Shown here piece after piece: positions 21,346 through 32,776 of a stretch of 64,000 nucleotides of DNA. The stretch is from Aquarana catesbeiana (Eukaryota > Chordata > Amphibia > Anura > Ranidae): contig NC_133332.1 of NCBI RefSeq assembly GCF_042186555.1, positions 207,992,109 through 208,056,108 on the forward strand, given 5' to 3'. The position numbers and the translations under genes are program-made. The notes beneath the pieces were generated by a model, which saw only the letters and a program-made list of their open reading frames with translations, made no database searches and was not told where the DNA came from. How positions within the stretch are numbered: position 1 is the stretch's first letter; every line of letters starts with the position of its first letter.

Positions 21346-24300
21346 GTCAAGAGTGTCAGTTAAGCAATCTTCAGCAAGTTGAGAGTAGATGTCTCCTGCC
21401 CATAGTGTCAGGGAGATCTCTACCTGTTAATAGCCAACCTTAATAAGAGCTAAGATTAACCTCTACCAGCATATTTCTTGCATAGCCTTTGTGTGTACAA
21501 ATACGTGGTTTTGTCCCATTATTTTGTTTAAATTATGTTTTTTTTTTTTTTAAGGCTAGGTCTGTCCAGCAATAATATTTCAACTTATATATTCAGTTTA
21601 ATGGACTGAAAAACGTGATGTCTGACTTTTCATCTCATGTGTATTTTCTGTAATGTAAAATCAATAGCAATTTCCACCTTTGTAGCCTACCTGGGATAAC
21701 ACCTACTTTATATCTGTGTTCCTATTCATGTAGCATAACTTTAAAAAATATTTTTTTTTAATTACTCATTTCTGAGAACTCCCAAACTGAAAAAAATTCC
21801 ACTTCGTTCTCCCCTTCCATGCAATGTTAAGGTGACTTTGGGGAAGTGTGTTTACCATAATAAAGCTTGTCTGTACTGTGCTTACAGATCATCATGATCA
21901 GTTGTCAAATAGCTATGTGCACTATCTGTCTGCCCTAAAGGGTAAAATTTATATCAGGGTTTGGGTTGTGCATTGCAGTGTTAGAGTGGTTTGGAAAAGG
22001 CTCTTGACCTTCATGTATTCTATGCACCTCTGTGCAGAAGCCCCCCTAATACTTACCCGATCCACATCTCAATCTGGTGCTGTGCACCAGAGCCTTTACA
22101 CCCCCCCCCCCCCCGGGGACTCTGCCAGGCCAATATTGCCTGCTGCTGTCAACAGCCAATGAAGGGGTGGGGCTGAATCGTGGCCGTGGCTGCCCCATTG
22201 CAAGCTGCTTGCTGTGGGGGCAGGAGGGAGGGCCCAAGCGTGCCACCGGGGGAACTGGGAAGTGGAGGATGGGGGCTGCTCTGTGCAAAACCACTGCACA
22301 GAGCAAGTACATATAACATCACCTGGTGTTTTATTTATTTTTTTTATATAGCCCTTAATATAATTTTGGTGTGCATTCATTCCAGTTTCTCCCTGAAGTG
22401 TCCCCTAAATAGCACATTACAAGTTATTCTGAACAATATAAGCTGCCTGTATTTATTCATGATCCAAAGAAAAGAATAAATATTTGTTTTTAATTCTTCT
22501 TGAGTATGCTGTGAATGAGAACACATGAACATGGAGTGGGGTTTTTTTTTTTTGCAGGTTTGGCTGCAAATGTGGAGGTGCTTTGAGACCCCCTTGATTA
22601 CAGTTGAGTATTTCTGGTAAGCGGAGCTGGGAATCTAAAGTGGTTGTAAACCTCCACCGTGAAGTATGAACAAAACATATACCTCTGTAATGTGTACTTG
22701 TTTCAGGCCAGAGCAATAAGTGTCAGTTCTGTTTGCTGCTTCATTCCGCTTCTATCTGCTGAGTCACGTCTGACTAGTGTCCCTGATTCCAAAAGGAAAA
22801 AAAAATATGACGGGAGGGATATCTAGCAGATTGTCAGCCTCCGCTCTGTTCCTTTTGTGTTTGTGTCTGGCTGGCTGTGTTCCTTTTCTCCAATCAACTC
22901 TCAGAGCGTTATAGATTCTGGACTTTGAACAACAGATGAAGAGAAGACTGCAGATAAACAAGTACAACCTATGTAGAAGGATTTGTTGCATCTATGTATC
23001 ACCTGAGGCCAGTCATTTCACTGGGTTTATGGAAGGGTTTACAACCAATTTGAAACAGCTTGAGACCCCTTGAAATTTAGTTTTTTGTCTGAACTTATTC
23101 TTAAAGCCCAGCTCCAGGAAGCTTGCCCGCACTGCAAAGATTAACTGCTCGTTTTAGGTCTAGGGGGCATGGCAAAGTAGATGTACTTACCCGAATGTCT
23201 TCTCCCTCATTCTCCAGAGGTGTAGGATCCTGATGACCTCAAGCCCAATGCAAGGGTATTTGGTATCATTGTATGCAATGACACCAAAGGGCACTCCACC
23301 ACCAGAGCATGATTGAGTGCTGTCTGCTGGAGAGTGTGGAGGGATTAGGTAAGTGTACTCTCCCTTAGACATAAACTGTTAAACCTTGCAGTGCAGGTAC
23401 AGCCCCACTTTAAGTTTTTTATTTTTTATTTCCTCTGGAGTTGGGCTTAAAATAAACATTGCAGTTTGTGCATGATGGTACCTCCTAGACATTACATTGA
23501 CCCCATTTTTTGTAAATTTAAGATAGTACTATAAATTGGTCCAAAAACCGACTAGTTTGTTCTAAACCATTTAAGCAGTTTGCTGATTGTATTTGCTGCT
23601 TCAATGTCATACTTTAGTAATGATTGATATTGGTGCAATGATATCAGTGTTAGTTGACTTGCTGTAGCCAAAGTGTAGGCAGGTAGCGGGGCTTCTGTAG
23701 AGAGCTGCCAGTATCTATTAGGTAAAGAGGGGAAAAAAAAAAAAATCTTTCAGCAATCATGCTGTCCCTTCACTGACTTCCTGATGTCATGAGGGATCAC
23801 ATGTGGCTGAAAATCTGCCAGTTCACCAACTTTTGTGTTAATCCTCAGTTCCTTCAGCTTTTGATGAACTGGAAGCCCCAGCACACCTTAGCGTTGACTA
23901 AGGACTTTATCTTGAAGGCTAGTGACCAAGTCTGCCATCTTTTGTGTCCCGTAAACTTTGCCCTCCAAACACAGAGATCCGAGAAGTCAAATGCCTTGCC
24001 TGTTCCAATTTCTCCGTAACTCTTTCCTGTTTTGCAATGGAAATTGGAAAATGAAGCCCTTTCATCAGAAGGATTGTAACTTATTGTGTACATATGTACT
24101 GACTATGCTGTGCATCGCCAGTTCCCAGAACTTTTTTTTTTTTCAGATGTTTGTTAACGAACAGATAAAATTACAATTGTGTGCAGCCTGTACACCTAAT
24201 AAACCTTTCAGATTTGTGTCTGTCTCTTAAATTTTCTTCCTAAAGTGTGTCTAAACCCAAGAACAAAAATGTAATATGTTGCAGCTTACCTGTGTTTAGG

Positions 24301-24739
24301 TGTGGTGACTGCGTTAACTTTCTTCTCCAGCCCCAACTTTGATTTTTCCTGCCAATAACACACCTTTTAGGGTAACAACACTCACAAAGCTGTATCTAGG
24401 GATGAGCAATGTTGTCACCCTATGACAGGAAGTGTTCAGATTACATAAGACCTTTCCCTTCTCTCCTTGGCCGTAATTTAGGACAGAGGTATTTATCTTT
24501 CACAGAGAGCTGAGATCAATGTTACCTGATGAATGCAGAAAATTTAACATCATGCTTTCAATGGCTTTTTTACAGGACCAAAAGGGAGCAGGTAATAGCT
24601 ATTCATTAGTAAGGTTTGCATGCCCTTTGCTTCTGGCTGGACTCCAGGCAGACGCAAAAGCAGTTTAGTCCAGTTTTGTGTTGGGGGGGGGGGGGTGATA
24701 TTGAACTAAAACTACTTGTACTCAAGTGGTTGTAAATTC

Positions 24740-25768
24740 TATTTAGGCCTTTCTTCAGTTTGGCCTTAAATACCCTTAAGATACAGGTTTCTACCATATC
24801 CATTTTATTTCTGAAGCCTCTTGCCTTGCAATCCCTTAGCAGGAGACTTTTTAAAGGAATTGCTGCTATAAATTCACAAATTTGTCCTCCTTTGTCACCG
24901 TGGGATCTCAACCTGGTGCTGTCTGTACTTAAGTGACCTCCCTTTGAACCAATTGGAGATAGTTTGATGGAAGTTGGTTTGCTCATAGCCATTACATCTG
25001 TTCTGACTTCAGTTTCTTCCTGTAAAGAACACTTTCTTGTTTTTGCACAAGGACAAAGTGGTTAACCACAAGACCAAAACTTTTTTTCCTAGCCAAGGTG
25101 GTGTCTTCTTTAGGCTGGGTTCACACTAGCTTTGGCCACGGCTTACAGCAGGGGGTTTCAGGTGCGAATCAGGACTGAGTTTTTTGCTGAATTTGCGCCT
25201 ATAATGGACCAGAAGACCATACAGGACTCTTCTGCAATTTGGACTGTGGCACTCTGGAGGTGTGTGAACCGGCTCTATTGAGAGCCGGTCACACATTCCT
25301 GTTATGTGAATTGGATACAGGGAAACCCCACATCCAATTCACATCAGTGTGAACCCAGCCTTGCACCTCAATGAGGACATTGTTCTTCCTTACCTTTTGT
25401 CCTGCCCCAACCCATGATAAGGACATTGCCTAGATGTGGTTAAGGTCTACCAGGCAGCCACAGCCTTTATTTGCAAGGCTTGGGTCCCTCTTTGTCCTGC
25501 CTGTGGGCCCGCGTAGAGAGTATGCTGCTTCCCGTTCCACCTTTACCAGGTGGATCAGGCAATTTATATCCAGGGCCTATGCCCTAAGAGACAAAGGCCC
25601 TCTTTTACGTATCAGAGCCTATTCCACCAGGGTTAATGGTGTCACTTGGGCTTTTCAGCATTAAGCAGCTGCTTCCCCTAATTGTAAGACCACCACCTGG
25701 CTCCCTGTTCACACATTCTCCAAGTTCTACCAAGTGGATGTTCAGGCCTTGGCTAATGCGAGCTTCGG
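24740..25768 (+). pseudogene. DIRS-type tyrosine recombinase remnant (5' piece)
   Basis: Several plus-strand frames carry the recombinase domain of a DIRS retrotransposon. First, around 24890-25010, comes PPWDL/STW-like and PFEPIGDSLMEV sequence, the core-binding side. After a MITE come LFVLPVGPRREYAASRST, WIRQFISRAYA and RIRAYSTR, which corresponds to the catalytic R-x-H-S-x-R box with His replaced by Tyr. VHTFSKFYQVDVQ follows, containing the nucleophilic Tyr. DIRS recombinases integrate circular cDNA. Multiple frameshifts and stops make it a pseudogene. It is cut at 25769 by the Penelope-like element and resumes at 35505. Confidence 0.65.
25113..25360. mobile_element. Harbinger-like MITE in the DIRS recombinase
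   Basis: The 248-bp element begins GGCTGGGTTCACACT and ends AGTGTGAACCCAGCC, a perfect 15-bp inverted repeat. It is flanked by TTA (25110-25112) and TTG (25361-25363, presumably a mutated TTA). Three-base TTA target sites are typical of PIF/Harbinger. Removing it rejoins the recombinase reading. Confidence 0.75.
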
Positions 25769-25782
25769 CTGCATTCATCTGA

Positions 25783-26508
25783 ACTTAAAAAAGGGGGTAA
25801 AAGGGCAAAACTGCCCCAAGGTCAGACTTTAAAGGCACTTTGGACAACAGATGGAATATAAAAATATATTTTATTTATAACCATTTATAAGGCAAAAAAG
25901 ATTTAAAAAGTTAAAAATACCTATTACATAATGGACGAAAGTACATGTAACAAATGAATATATGCACCGCGTAAACAACAGTGAGCACCTGTGCGTCAAA
26001 GCGTTTCGCTGTTTTGCTTCGTCGGGACACATTCAGGGGATGTTGGAAAGAATGGGTCTCACTAGCTAAAATAAAACACATGGGTAAGACTTTGTGTAAT
26101 AATCACATATAAAGAAGTATATAAAAACATGAAACTTCAACATGTCCGGGTGACATGCATCGTACACATATAGCTACCTTATCAGCAGAGTTCACTGAAG
26201 AATCCACTAAGCATCAAGTGACACCATATATAATGTTCAAATATATGTGACCACTGGTAAGCTGGAATGATTTGTATAACAGTGCATATTACCATCACAT
26301 ATTTCATATAATGATATTTTAGTAAAAAGTGAAAACCATATGAACATACTACCCAACAGTACCACTCCGAGCATATATTAGTACAATAATATTCCTCCAA
26401 AATAGGTAAGGGGAGAAAAAAAACACCAAAAACAAGAGAGAAGGGGGTGGTATGGACACAACCATAACAGGCTACCATTCAGCCATAATGCTAATGGTGT
26501 TCATATAT
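25783..26508 (-). repeat. PLE-1 left inverted arm (first part)
   Basis: Reverse complement of about 34740-35504. Shared blocks include GGAATATAAAAATATATTTT, CGTCCATTATGT, TGGTAAGCTGGAATGATTTG and the region around the hammerhead-like motif. It continues at 29575-29848 beyond the Tc1 insertion. Confidence 0.85.
25990..26036 (-). ncRNA. Decayed hammerhead-like motif in PLE-1 left arm
   Basis: On the minus strand it reads CCGACGAAGC, a short loop, then GCGAAACGCTTTG. Compared with CTGANGA...GAAAC..GT, position U4 is C, and the stem III G-T is changed to TT. The right-arm copy at 35209-35232 keeps both of these but has a different lesion. Probably inactive. Confidence 0.4.
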
Positions 26509-26879
26509 TACAGTATCTCACAAAAGTGAGTACACCCCTCACATTTTTGTAAATATTTTATATCTTTCCATGTGAAAACACTGAAGAAATTACACTTTGC
26601 TACAATGTAAAGTAATGAGTGTGCAGCTTGTATAACAGTGTAATTTTGCTGTCCCCTCAAAATAACTCAACACACAGCCATTAATGTCTAAACCGCTGGC
26701 AACAAAAGTGAGTATACCCCTAAGTGAAAATTTCCAAATTGGGCCCAACTAGCTATTTTCCCTCCCCGGTGTCATGTGACTCGTTAGTTTTACAAGGTCT
26801 CAAGTGTGAATGGGGAGCAGGAGTGTTAAATTTGGTGTTGTCGCTCTCACTCTCTCATTCTGGTTACTGGAAGTTCAAC

Positions 26880-28078
26880 ATGACACCTCATGTCAAAGAA
26901 CTCTCTGAGGATCTGAAAAAAAGAATTGTTGCTCTATATAAAGATGGCCCAGGCTATAAGAAGACTGCCAATACCCTGAAACTGAGCTGCAGCACGGTGG
27001 CCAAGGCCATACAGCGGTTTAACAGGACAGGTTCCACTCAGAACAGAACAGCATTGCTGCAGAGGTTGAAGGGGTGGGGGGGTCAGCCTGTCAGTGCTCA
27101 GACCATACGCTGCACACTGCATCAAATTTGTTTGCATGGCTGTCATCCCAAAAGGAAGCCTCTTCTAAAGATGATGCACAAGAGAGCCCACAAACAGCTT
27201 GCTGAAGACAAGCAGACTAAGGATATGGATTACTGGAACCATGTCCTGTGGTCTGATGAGACCAAGATAAACTTAGGGCTCTTTCACACGGGGCAGATCA
27301 GTGATGATCCGCCCTGTGAACACCCGCTTGCTCAGCGGGGATCACTCCGCCGATCCTCGCTGAGCAGGAAGATGACAGTGTGCAGCGACGGACCTGTCAG
27401 AGCGCCGCTCTCCCCTATGGGGGATCGGATGATGACGGACCGTGGAGTCCGTCGTCACCCAATCCGATCCGAAAAGGGATGGAAAAGTAGGGTTTTCCTC
27501 CGTTACACTTTTCGGATCGGAGCGGGTCTGATGTCAGCAGACATGTCACCACTGACATCTGATGCTCCATAGGGATACATGTATGTCCGTTTTTCATCCG
27601 AAAACGGAAGGATGAAAAACAGACATACGGATCCTCCGTGTGACAGAGCCCTTATTTGGTTCAGATGGTGTCAAGTGTGTGCGGCAGATACCAGGTGAGG
27701 AGTACAAAGACAAGTGTGTCTTGCCTACAGTCAAGCATGGTGGTGGGAGTGTCATGGTCTGGGGCTGCATGAGTGCTGTCAGCACTGTGGAGCTACAGTT
27801 CATTGAGGGAACATGTACTGTGACATACTGAAGCAGAGCATGATCCCCTCCCTTCAGAGACTGGGCCGCAGGGCAGTATTCCAACATGATAACGACCCCA
27901 AACATACCTCCAAGATGACCACTGCCTTGCTATAGAAGCTGAGGTCAAAGGTGATGGACTGGCCAAGTATGTCTCCAGACCTAAACCCTATTGAGAATCT
28001 GTGGGACATCCTCAAACGGAAGGTGGGGGAGCGCAAGGTCTCTAACATCCACAAGCTCTGTGATGTTGTCATGGAGTA
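26880..28078 (+). pseudogene. Tc1 transposase, interrupted and frameshifted
   Basis: The ATG at 26880 starts MTPHVKELSEDLKKRIVALY, the paired-like helix-turn-helix DNA-binding region, including STVAKAIQRFNRTGS. The catalytic domain follows. The first Asp is in LWSDETK (about 27250). After a MITE insertion the second Asp is readable in FQHDNDPKHTS (about 27880) and the Glu in NPIENLWDILKR (about 27990), so a DDE triad of the Tc1 type was present. Several stops and frame changes (for example after KHTSKMTTALL, and a TAG near 28076) disable it. It would cut and paste the element at TA sites. Confidence 0.87.
27276..27651. mobile_element. Harbinger-like MITE inside Tc1 transposase
   Basis: GGGCTCTTTCACACGGGGC at the left and CCGTGTGACAGAGCCC at the right form inverted termini, flanked by TTA at 27273-27275 and 27652-27654. 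The inside folds on itself (TCCGATCC and ATCGGAT blocks). 376 bp, non-coding. Confidence 0.85.
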
Positions 28079-28249
28079 GTGGAAGACGACTCCAGTGGCA
28101 ACCTATGAAGCTCTGGGGAACTCCATGCCCAAGAGGGTTAAGTCAGTGCTGGAAAATAATGGTGGCCACACAAAATATTCACACTTTAGGCCCAATTTGG
28201 ACATTTTCACTTAGGGGTGTACTCACTTTTGTTGCCAGCAGTTTAGACA

Positions 28250-29396
28250 TTAGGCACTTAAGGACCAGCCTCGTTTTGGGTTTTAGGTGTTTAAAACATT
28301 TTTTTTTGCTAGAAAATTACTTGGAACCCCCAAACATTATATATGTTTTTTTTTCTAAAACACCTTAGAGAATAAAATGGCTGTTGTTGCAATACTTTTT
28401 TTTGCACCGTATTTGCACAGCGGTCTTATAAGCGCACTAATTTTGGAAAAAAATCACTTTTTCAAATAAAAAAATAAGACAACAGTAAAGTTAGCCCAAT
28501 TTTTTTTATATTGTGAAATATAATGTTGCGCCAAGTAAATTGATACCCAACATGTCACGCTTCAAAATTGCGCCCGCTCGTGGAATGGCATCAAACTTTT
28601 ACCCTCAAAAATCTCCATAGGCGACGTTTAAAAAATTCTACAGTTTGTATGTTTTGCGTTACAGAGGAGGTCTAGGGTTAGAATTATTGCTCTCGCTCTA
28701 CCGGTCGCGGTGATACCTCACGTGTGGTTTGACCACCGTTTTCATATGCGGGCGCTACTCGCGTATGCACGTGAGCTCGTCAGGACGGGAGTTTTTTAAA
28801 AAAAATATATTTTATTTTTATTATTTATTTTACATTTTTTATTTATTTTTACACTGTTTTAAAAAAAAATTGTGTCACTTTTATTCCTATTACAAGGGAT
28901 GTAAACATCCCTTGTAATAGAAAAAAGCATGACAGGACCTCTTAAATATGAGATCTGGGGTCAAAAAGACCTCAGATCTCATAGTTACACTAAAATGCAA
29001 TAAAATAAAAAAAAAAGTCATTTAAAAAAATGACATTGAAAAAAATATGCCTTTAAGAGGCGTGGGCGGAAGTGACGTTTTGACATCGCTTCTGCCCAGC
29101 AGTGTCATGGAGACAAGTGGGCGCCACCTTAGCCTCACTCGTCTCCAGGCACAGCTATAGGACAGACGCGCTCGCCTCCGCCGCTACTGACGGCTCCGGT
29201 AATCGGCGGAGGGCACCGGATCGTGGCGGGAGGGCCCTCTCCCGCCACCGATAAAAATGATCTCGCGGCGAGTCCGCCGCAGGGACCACTTTTATCAGAA
29301 AGCCGACAGCCGCACGAAAACAGGGATACCGGATTTATGGCAGCTAGCTGCTGGCAAAGTTTGGACGTACATCGGCGTGCGGCGGTCGGCAAGTGG
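28250..29396. mobile_element. TTAA-type MITE, family B (complete copy)
   Basis: It interrupts the Tc1 3' region between GTTTAGACA and ATGGCTGTGTG. The right flank is TTAA (29397-29400); the left site is TTAG, a one-base change. It starts GCACTTAAGGACCAGCC and ends GTCGGCAAGTGG. It shares the GGCGACGTTTAAA, AGGAGGTCTAGGG and TGATACCTCACGTGTGG blocks with 2523-7410 and with the family D elements. A 10-bp hairpin GGGATGTAAACATCCC lies at 28897-28912. Confidence 0.75.
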
Positions 29397-30298
29397 TTAA
29401 TGGCTGTGTGTTGAGTTATTTGAGGGGACAGCAAATTCACACTGTTATACAAGCTGCACACTCACGACTTTACATTGTAGCAAAGTGTCATTTCTTCAGT
29501 GTTGTCACATAAAAAGATATAATAAAATATTTACAAAAATGTGAGGGGTGTACTCACTTTTGTGAGATACTGTATATATAGCTGTTCGTTGGCAGAACCA
29601 CATTTTTTATAAGCAATGAACAACCTGACCTGCAATTGGTAAGTATCATAGAATTTACGGAGAGTGACTAACTCCTTAAAGCCATCTGAAAAAAGGAGAA
29701 GAGGGAAAAGAAAACAACAGAATGTTTGTATGAAGCTAAGGAGTCTAGCAATATCTATGTCTGTTAGGTATAGCTGATAGAGATTACCATAGCTAATGTT
29801 GTGTCCAGTCTGCCCCCCTCACACATAAAGCACGTCCACCACACTGAGAGAGATAGAAAAAACTACATTTTTGAGGTCTACTAATGCTAACCTAAGTCCT
29901 CCTCAGAGGACTGCACTGAACAAACTTAGTAACAACCCCGTAATAGTGATTAAGCCCTCATACAAGGGCGGGAATGTGGTTATTATGAGCAAAATACAAT
30001 ATAGAAATATCTGCTGGGACATTCTAAAAAACAGATCATGGTACAAACCTATATCTGAGGAGATTATAACTAGATTCAATCAAGAATACGACATCATACA
30101 TTCTGCCCATGCTGATGACATAATCACTAAAGAGATCTTCGAAGGCATACAAGTTCCACTCCCAAAGTTCCAACACTCTATGCTCTTCCGAAAACACATA
30201 AAAACCTTATTAGTCCTCCAGGACGACCAATAATTTTTGGAATAGGATATAAAACCGAAAGAGCAAGTAGATTTGTAGATGAATATTTACGCCCACAC

Positions 30299-31063
30299 CA
30301 GTGTTAATTTTGGCAGCAAATTTCGATTTAGTTTTAGTCTTAGTCTTAGGACTAAAATGGCATTTTAGTTTTAGTCCCATTTTTTTAGTCAATTGTTTTA
30401 GTTTTAGTCGTATTTAGTCGACTAAATCTCCACTACATTTTAGTCAACTAAAATGTCCTACGTTTTAGTCGACTAAAATCTCCAGTGTTAATTTTGAAGT
30501 CAAATTTCAATTTAGTTTTAGTCTTAAACTGTGTAAACACGGGCGGACTTTTCGACTGGACTGGTCCGACAGACTGAATCCGGCGGACAATCCGACCGTG
30601 TGGGCTCCATCGGACCTGCAGCGAACTATTTCGGTCAAAAATCTGATGGACTTTAGATTTGGAACATGTTTCAAATTTGACCGACGGACTCGAGTCCGGT
30701 CGAAAAATCCGCTTGTCTGTTTGCTAGTCCGACGGACGAAAACCCACGCTAGGGCAGCTATTGACTACCGGCTATCAACTTCCTTATTTTAGTCCGGTCG
30801 TACGAATCCGTCCGACTTTGGTGTGATCGTGTGTAGGCAAGTCCGTTCGTTCAAAAGTTTGTTGGACCAGTCTGGTCGAAAAGTCCACCCGTGTGTACGC
30901 GCCATTAGTCTTTTGACTAAAATAGCATTTTAGTTTTAGTCCCATTTTAGTCTTTTGACTAAAATTACATTTTAGTTTTAGTCGTATTTTAGTCATCTCA
31001 GTTGTTTTCGTTTTAGTCATATTTTAGTCGACTAAAATGTTTTAGGCGACGAAATTAACACTG
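30299..31063. mobile_element. hAT MITE with TTTTAGTC repeats, inserted in the PLE-1 gene
   Basis: Ends CAGTGTTAATTTTG and AAATTAACACTG are inverted and flanked by an exact 8-bp duplication GCCCACAC (30291-30298, 31064-31071), the hAT signature. The inside is made of TTTTAGTTTTAGTC and its complement GACTAAAA. It carries a further nested insertion at 30527-30904. A 35-bp tandem duplication (31058-31092 and 31093-31127) covers its right edge and the PLE flank. Confidence 0.85.
30527..30904. mobile_element. Harbinger-like MITE of the GTCCGACGGAC family
   Basis: It is flanked by TTA at 30524-30526 and 30905-30907. The left end is AACTGTGTAAACACGGGCGG and the right end CCCGTGTGTACGCGCCA. Internal GTCCGACGGAC and CGGTCGAAAA blocks match the elements at 43962-46243 and 52650-53054. 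Confidence 0.7.
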
Positions 31064-31128
31064 GCCCACACGTAGTTTTACCCTCGTATATAACACTGGC
31101 CCACACGTAGTTTTACCCTCGTATATAT

Positions 31129-31823
31129 TTGTCCGCTCTTGTGTGCAGGACGCTGTCGGTCTGAGCTGATGCCAAACAAACCTACACGAAAACTACTCAA
31201 GATACATAACTTACACCAGTCACCTTCATCACTCTCTTTTGTATCCCTTACAATAGCTGGACCAGGACCCGCATCTGGCCTCAGTGGAATCTCAGATCCA
31301 AAACTTCTTTATGCCCCACATATGTGGGCTCTTTTTCCTCTGATTTATGAGGAATCAAACTATCTACTCACACTTATACCTAGTCATCTTTACTTGCTAC
31401 GCATGAAATACTAAGTTTTTGGGTATGATAATCAACCCGTATCATTCACAATCGGAAAACATGCTGGATGGGCAGACAGTGTCAGCGCCTTTGCTTTTAA
31501 ACTGCTTTTTTGGAATGCGAAGTTAGTCTACATATTACCAATAAACCCTTGCTATAACTTACATCCACCCCTGAAGAAGGAGGCTAAACACTCCGAAACG
31601 TGTCGGGTGCAAATATATTGGTACCAATATCCAACATATGTATAAATGCATAAATCGCATTCCTTTTCATTGATTCACTATATCTATATTGTTATTGATG
31701 TTTTTAAGATGTTTCTGAAATGAATAAATGACTTTTTTATATACTATACTTTTTCTCCTATATTTATATATATATGTGCCTTTAAAGTCCACCATTAGGG
31801 GAACTTTCTTCTTTTTGCTCGAA
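31129..31823 (+). mobile_element. Short Penelope-type insertion carrying a hammerhead motif (PLE-2)
   Basis: It is bounded by a 15-bp target duplication TACCCTCGTATATAT (31114-31128, 31824-31838) inside the PLE-1 reverse transcriptase region. Its tail, GCCTTTAAAGTCCACC, resembles the outer end of the PLE-1 arms (GCCTTTAAAGTCCAGCC). It contains a near-canonical hammerhead at 31566-31609. No complete gene; probably a 5'-truncated or non-autonomous copy. Confidence 0.72.
31566..31609 (+). ncRNA. Hammerhead ribozyme candidate (PLE-2)
   Basis: Stem I: CACCC (31566-31570) pairs with GGGTG (31605-31609). The core CTGAAGA is at 31571-31577, followed by one extra A. Stem II: GGAG (31579-31582) pairs with CTCC (31591-31594) around an 8-nt loop. 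GAAA follows at 31595-31598. Stem III is minimal: A31598-T31603 and C31599-G31602 with a 2-nt loop, and the cleavage triplet is GTC, ending at 31604. All invariant core bases are present; the bulged A after the core is the only deviation. Hammerheads in Penelope-like pLTRs are established; activity here is inference. Confidence 0.62.
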
Positions 31824-32545
31824 TACCCTCGTATATATAAAAGACACCTTGGACCTCCTCAAAAATCTTGATGGTCTACATGTACCACAAGGATGCCTCT
31901 TGGTTGCAATTAACATTGAGGCTTTATACTCATCTATTCCTCACCAATGTGGCAAAGAGATAATATCCAGGTTCATCAATGAAAGGGGCCCTACATCCGA
32001 CAGACTTAACAAATTTATTTTACAACTCCTCTCTCATATTCTTACAAAAAACATATTTTTGTTTGATGGTTCCCACTTCCTCCAGGTAGAGGGTGTGGCC
32101 ATGGGCACATGCTGTGCACCATCATATGTCAACTTGTACCTGGGGGGGTGGGATCTTTTTTTTAATGATGCATAAATTGACCTTTCTGATGTACTGTTGG
32201 TTTAGATATATCGACAATGTATTTATGTCGTGGGCAGGATCAACTGAAGCCCTGCAACAATTTATGTTGATGCTAGACATCAATAATTATAATCTGAAGT
32301 TCATCATGGAGTTCAATAAGAGCAGTATTGCTTTCCTTGATGTCACCTTGAGCATTGACTCAAATGTCACAATTAATACGTCTTTATATTGTAAGCCCAC
32401 GGCAGGAACACAATTCTGCACGCCTCGAGTACACATCGGCACTCGTTAGTGCAGAGTATCCCTTTCAGTCAGTATTTGTGCCTGAAGAGGAACTGTTCAA
32501 GTGAAGAGTCTTTTAAGTATAAGGCTAATCTCCTCTTTGGTCGTG

Positions 32546-32776
32546 TAATGGAAATTTGTAAGTTCTGTATATAATTGTATTCTATTTTGTATGTATTGCA
32601 CACTGCCCTCACTGTGCACACAGCACTAAATGTTTTCAGTAAACGTACAATTGTAATATTAATGTGATACCTACGTAATCATGTGCATAAAAACCTTCAA
32701 TTGCGTCATAATAAAGCAGAACAGTTATTTGGAAAGATGCTGAGCGTATCTTTTGTGTCTGTTCCCTACTGCAGTA
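32546..32776 (+). repeat. Possible solo LTR inside the PLE-1 gene
   Basis: The segment interrupts the PLE coding reading. It starts TGTAATGG and ends CTACTGCA (TG...CA), with a CATAAAAACC TATA-like box near 32691 and AATAAAG near 32709, the usual order of promoter and polyadenylation signal in an LTR. A clean target duplication is not visible (GTCG on the left against GTAG on the right). Family unknown; could instead be an AT-rich insertion of other origin. Confidence 0.3.

Larger units (their letters stand above)
18141..24739. other. Downstream flank, no gene recognised
   Basis: AT-rich sequence with homopolymer T and A runs, G-runs at 19417-19430 and 24684-24695, and several short dispersed repeats listed separately. 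The open frames are short (at most about 130 codons), lack protein-like composition and match no family I know. Parts may be the extended 3' UTR of PPP1R26. Confidence 0.5.
26511..29572 (+). mobile_element. Tc1/mariner transposon with two nested MITEs
   Basis: Inverted ends begin CAGTATCTCACAAAAGTGAG and are flanked by TA (26509-26510, 29573-29574). A second, inner copy of ACAAAAGTGAGTATACCCC lies about 180 bp inside (26703-26721), with a mirror near 28220, giving the IR/DR arrangement of paired transposase sites. Subtracting the Harbinger-like MITE (27276-27651) and the TTAA MITE (28250-29396) leaves about 1.5 kb, normal for Tc1. It sits in the left arm of PLE-1 and is absent from the right arm. 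Confidence 0.9.

Noticed and set aside
24396..24420. TAGGGATGAGCAATG as another hAT terminus
   Set aside because: Only 11 bases match the end at 2522 and no partner end or target duplication was found.
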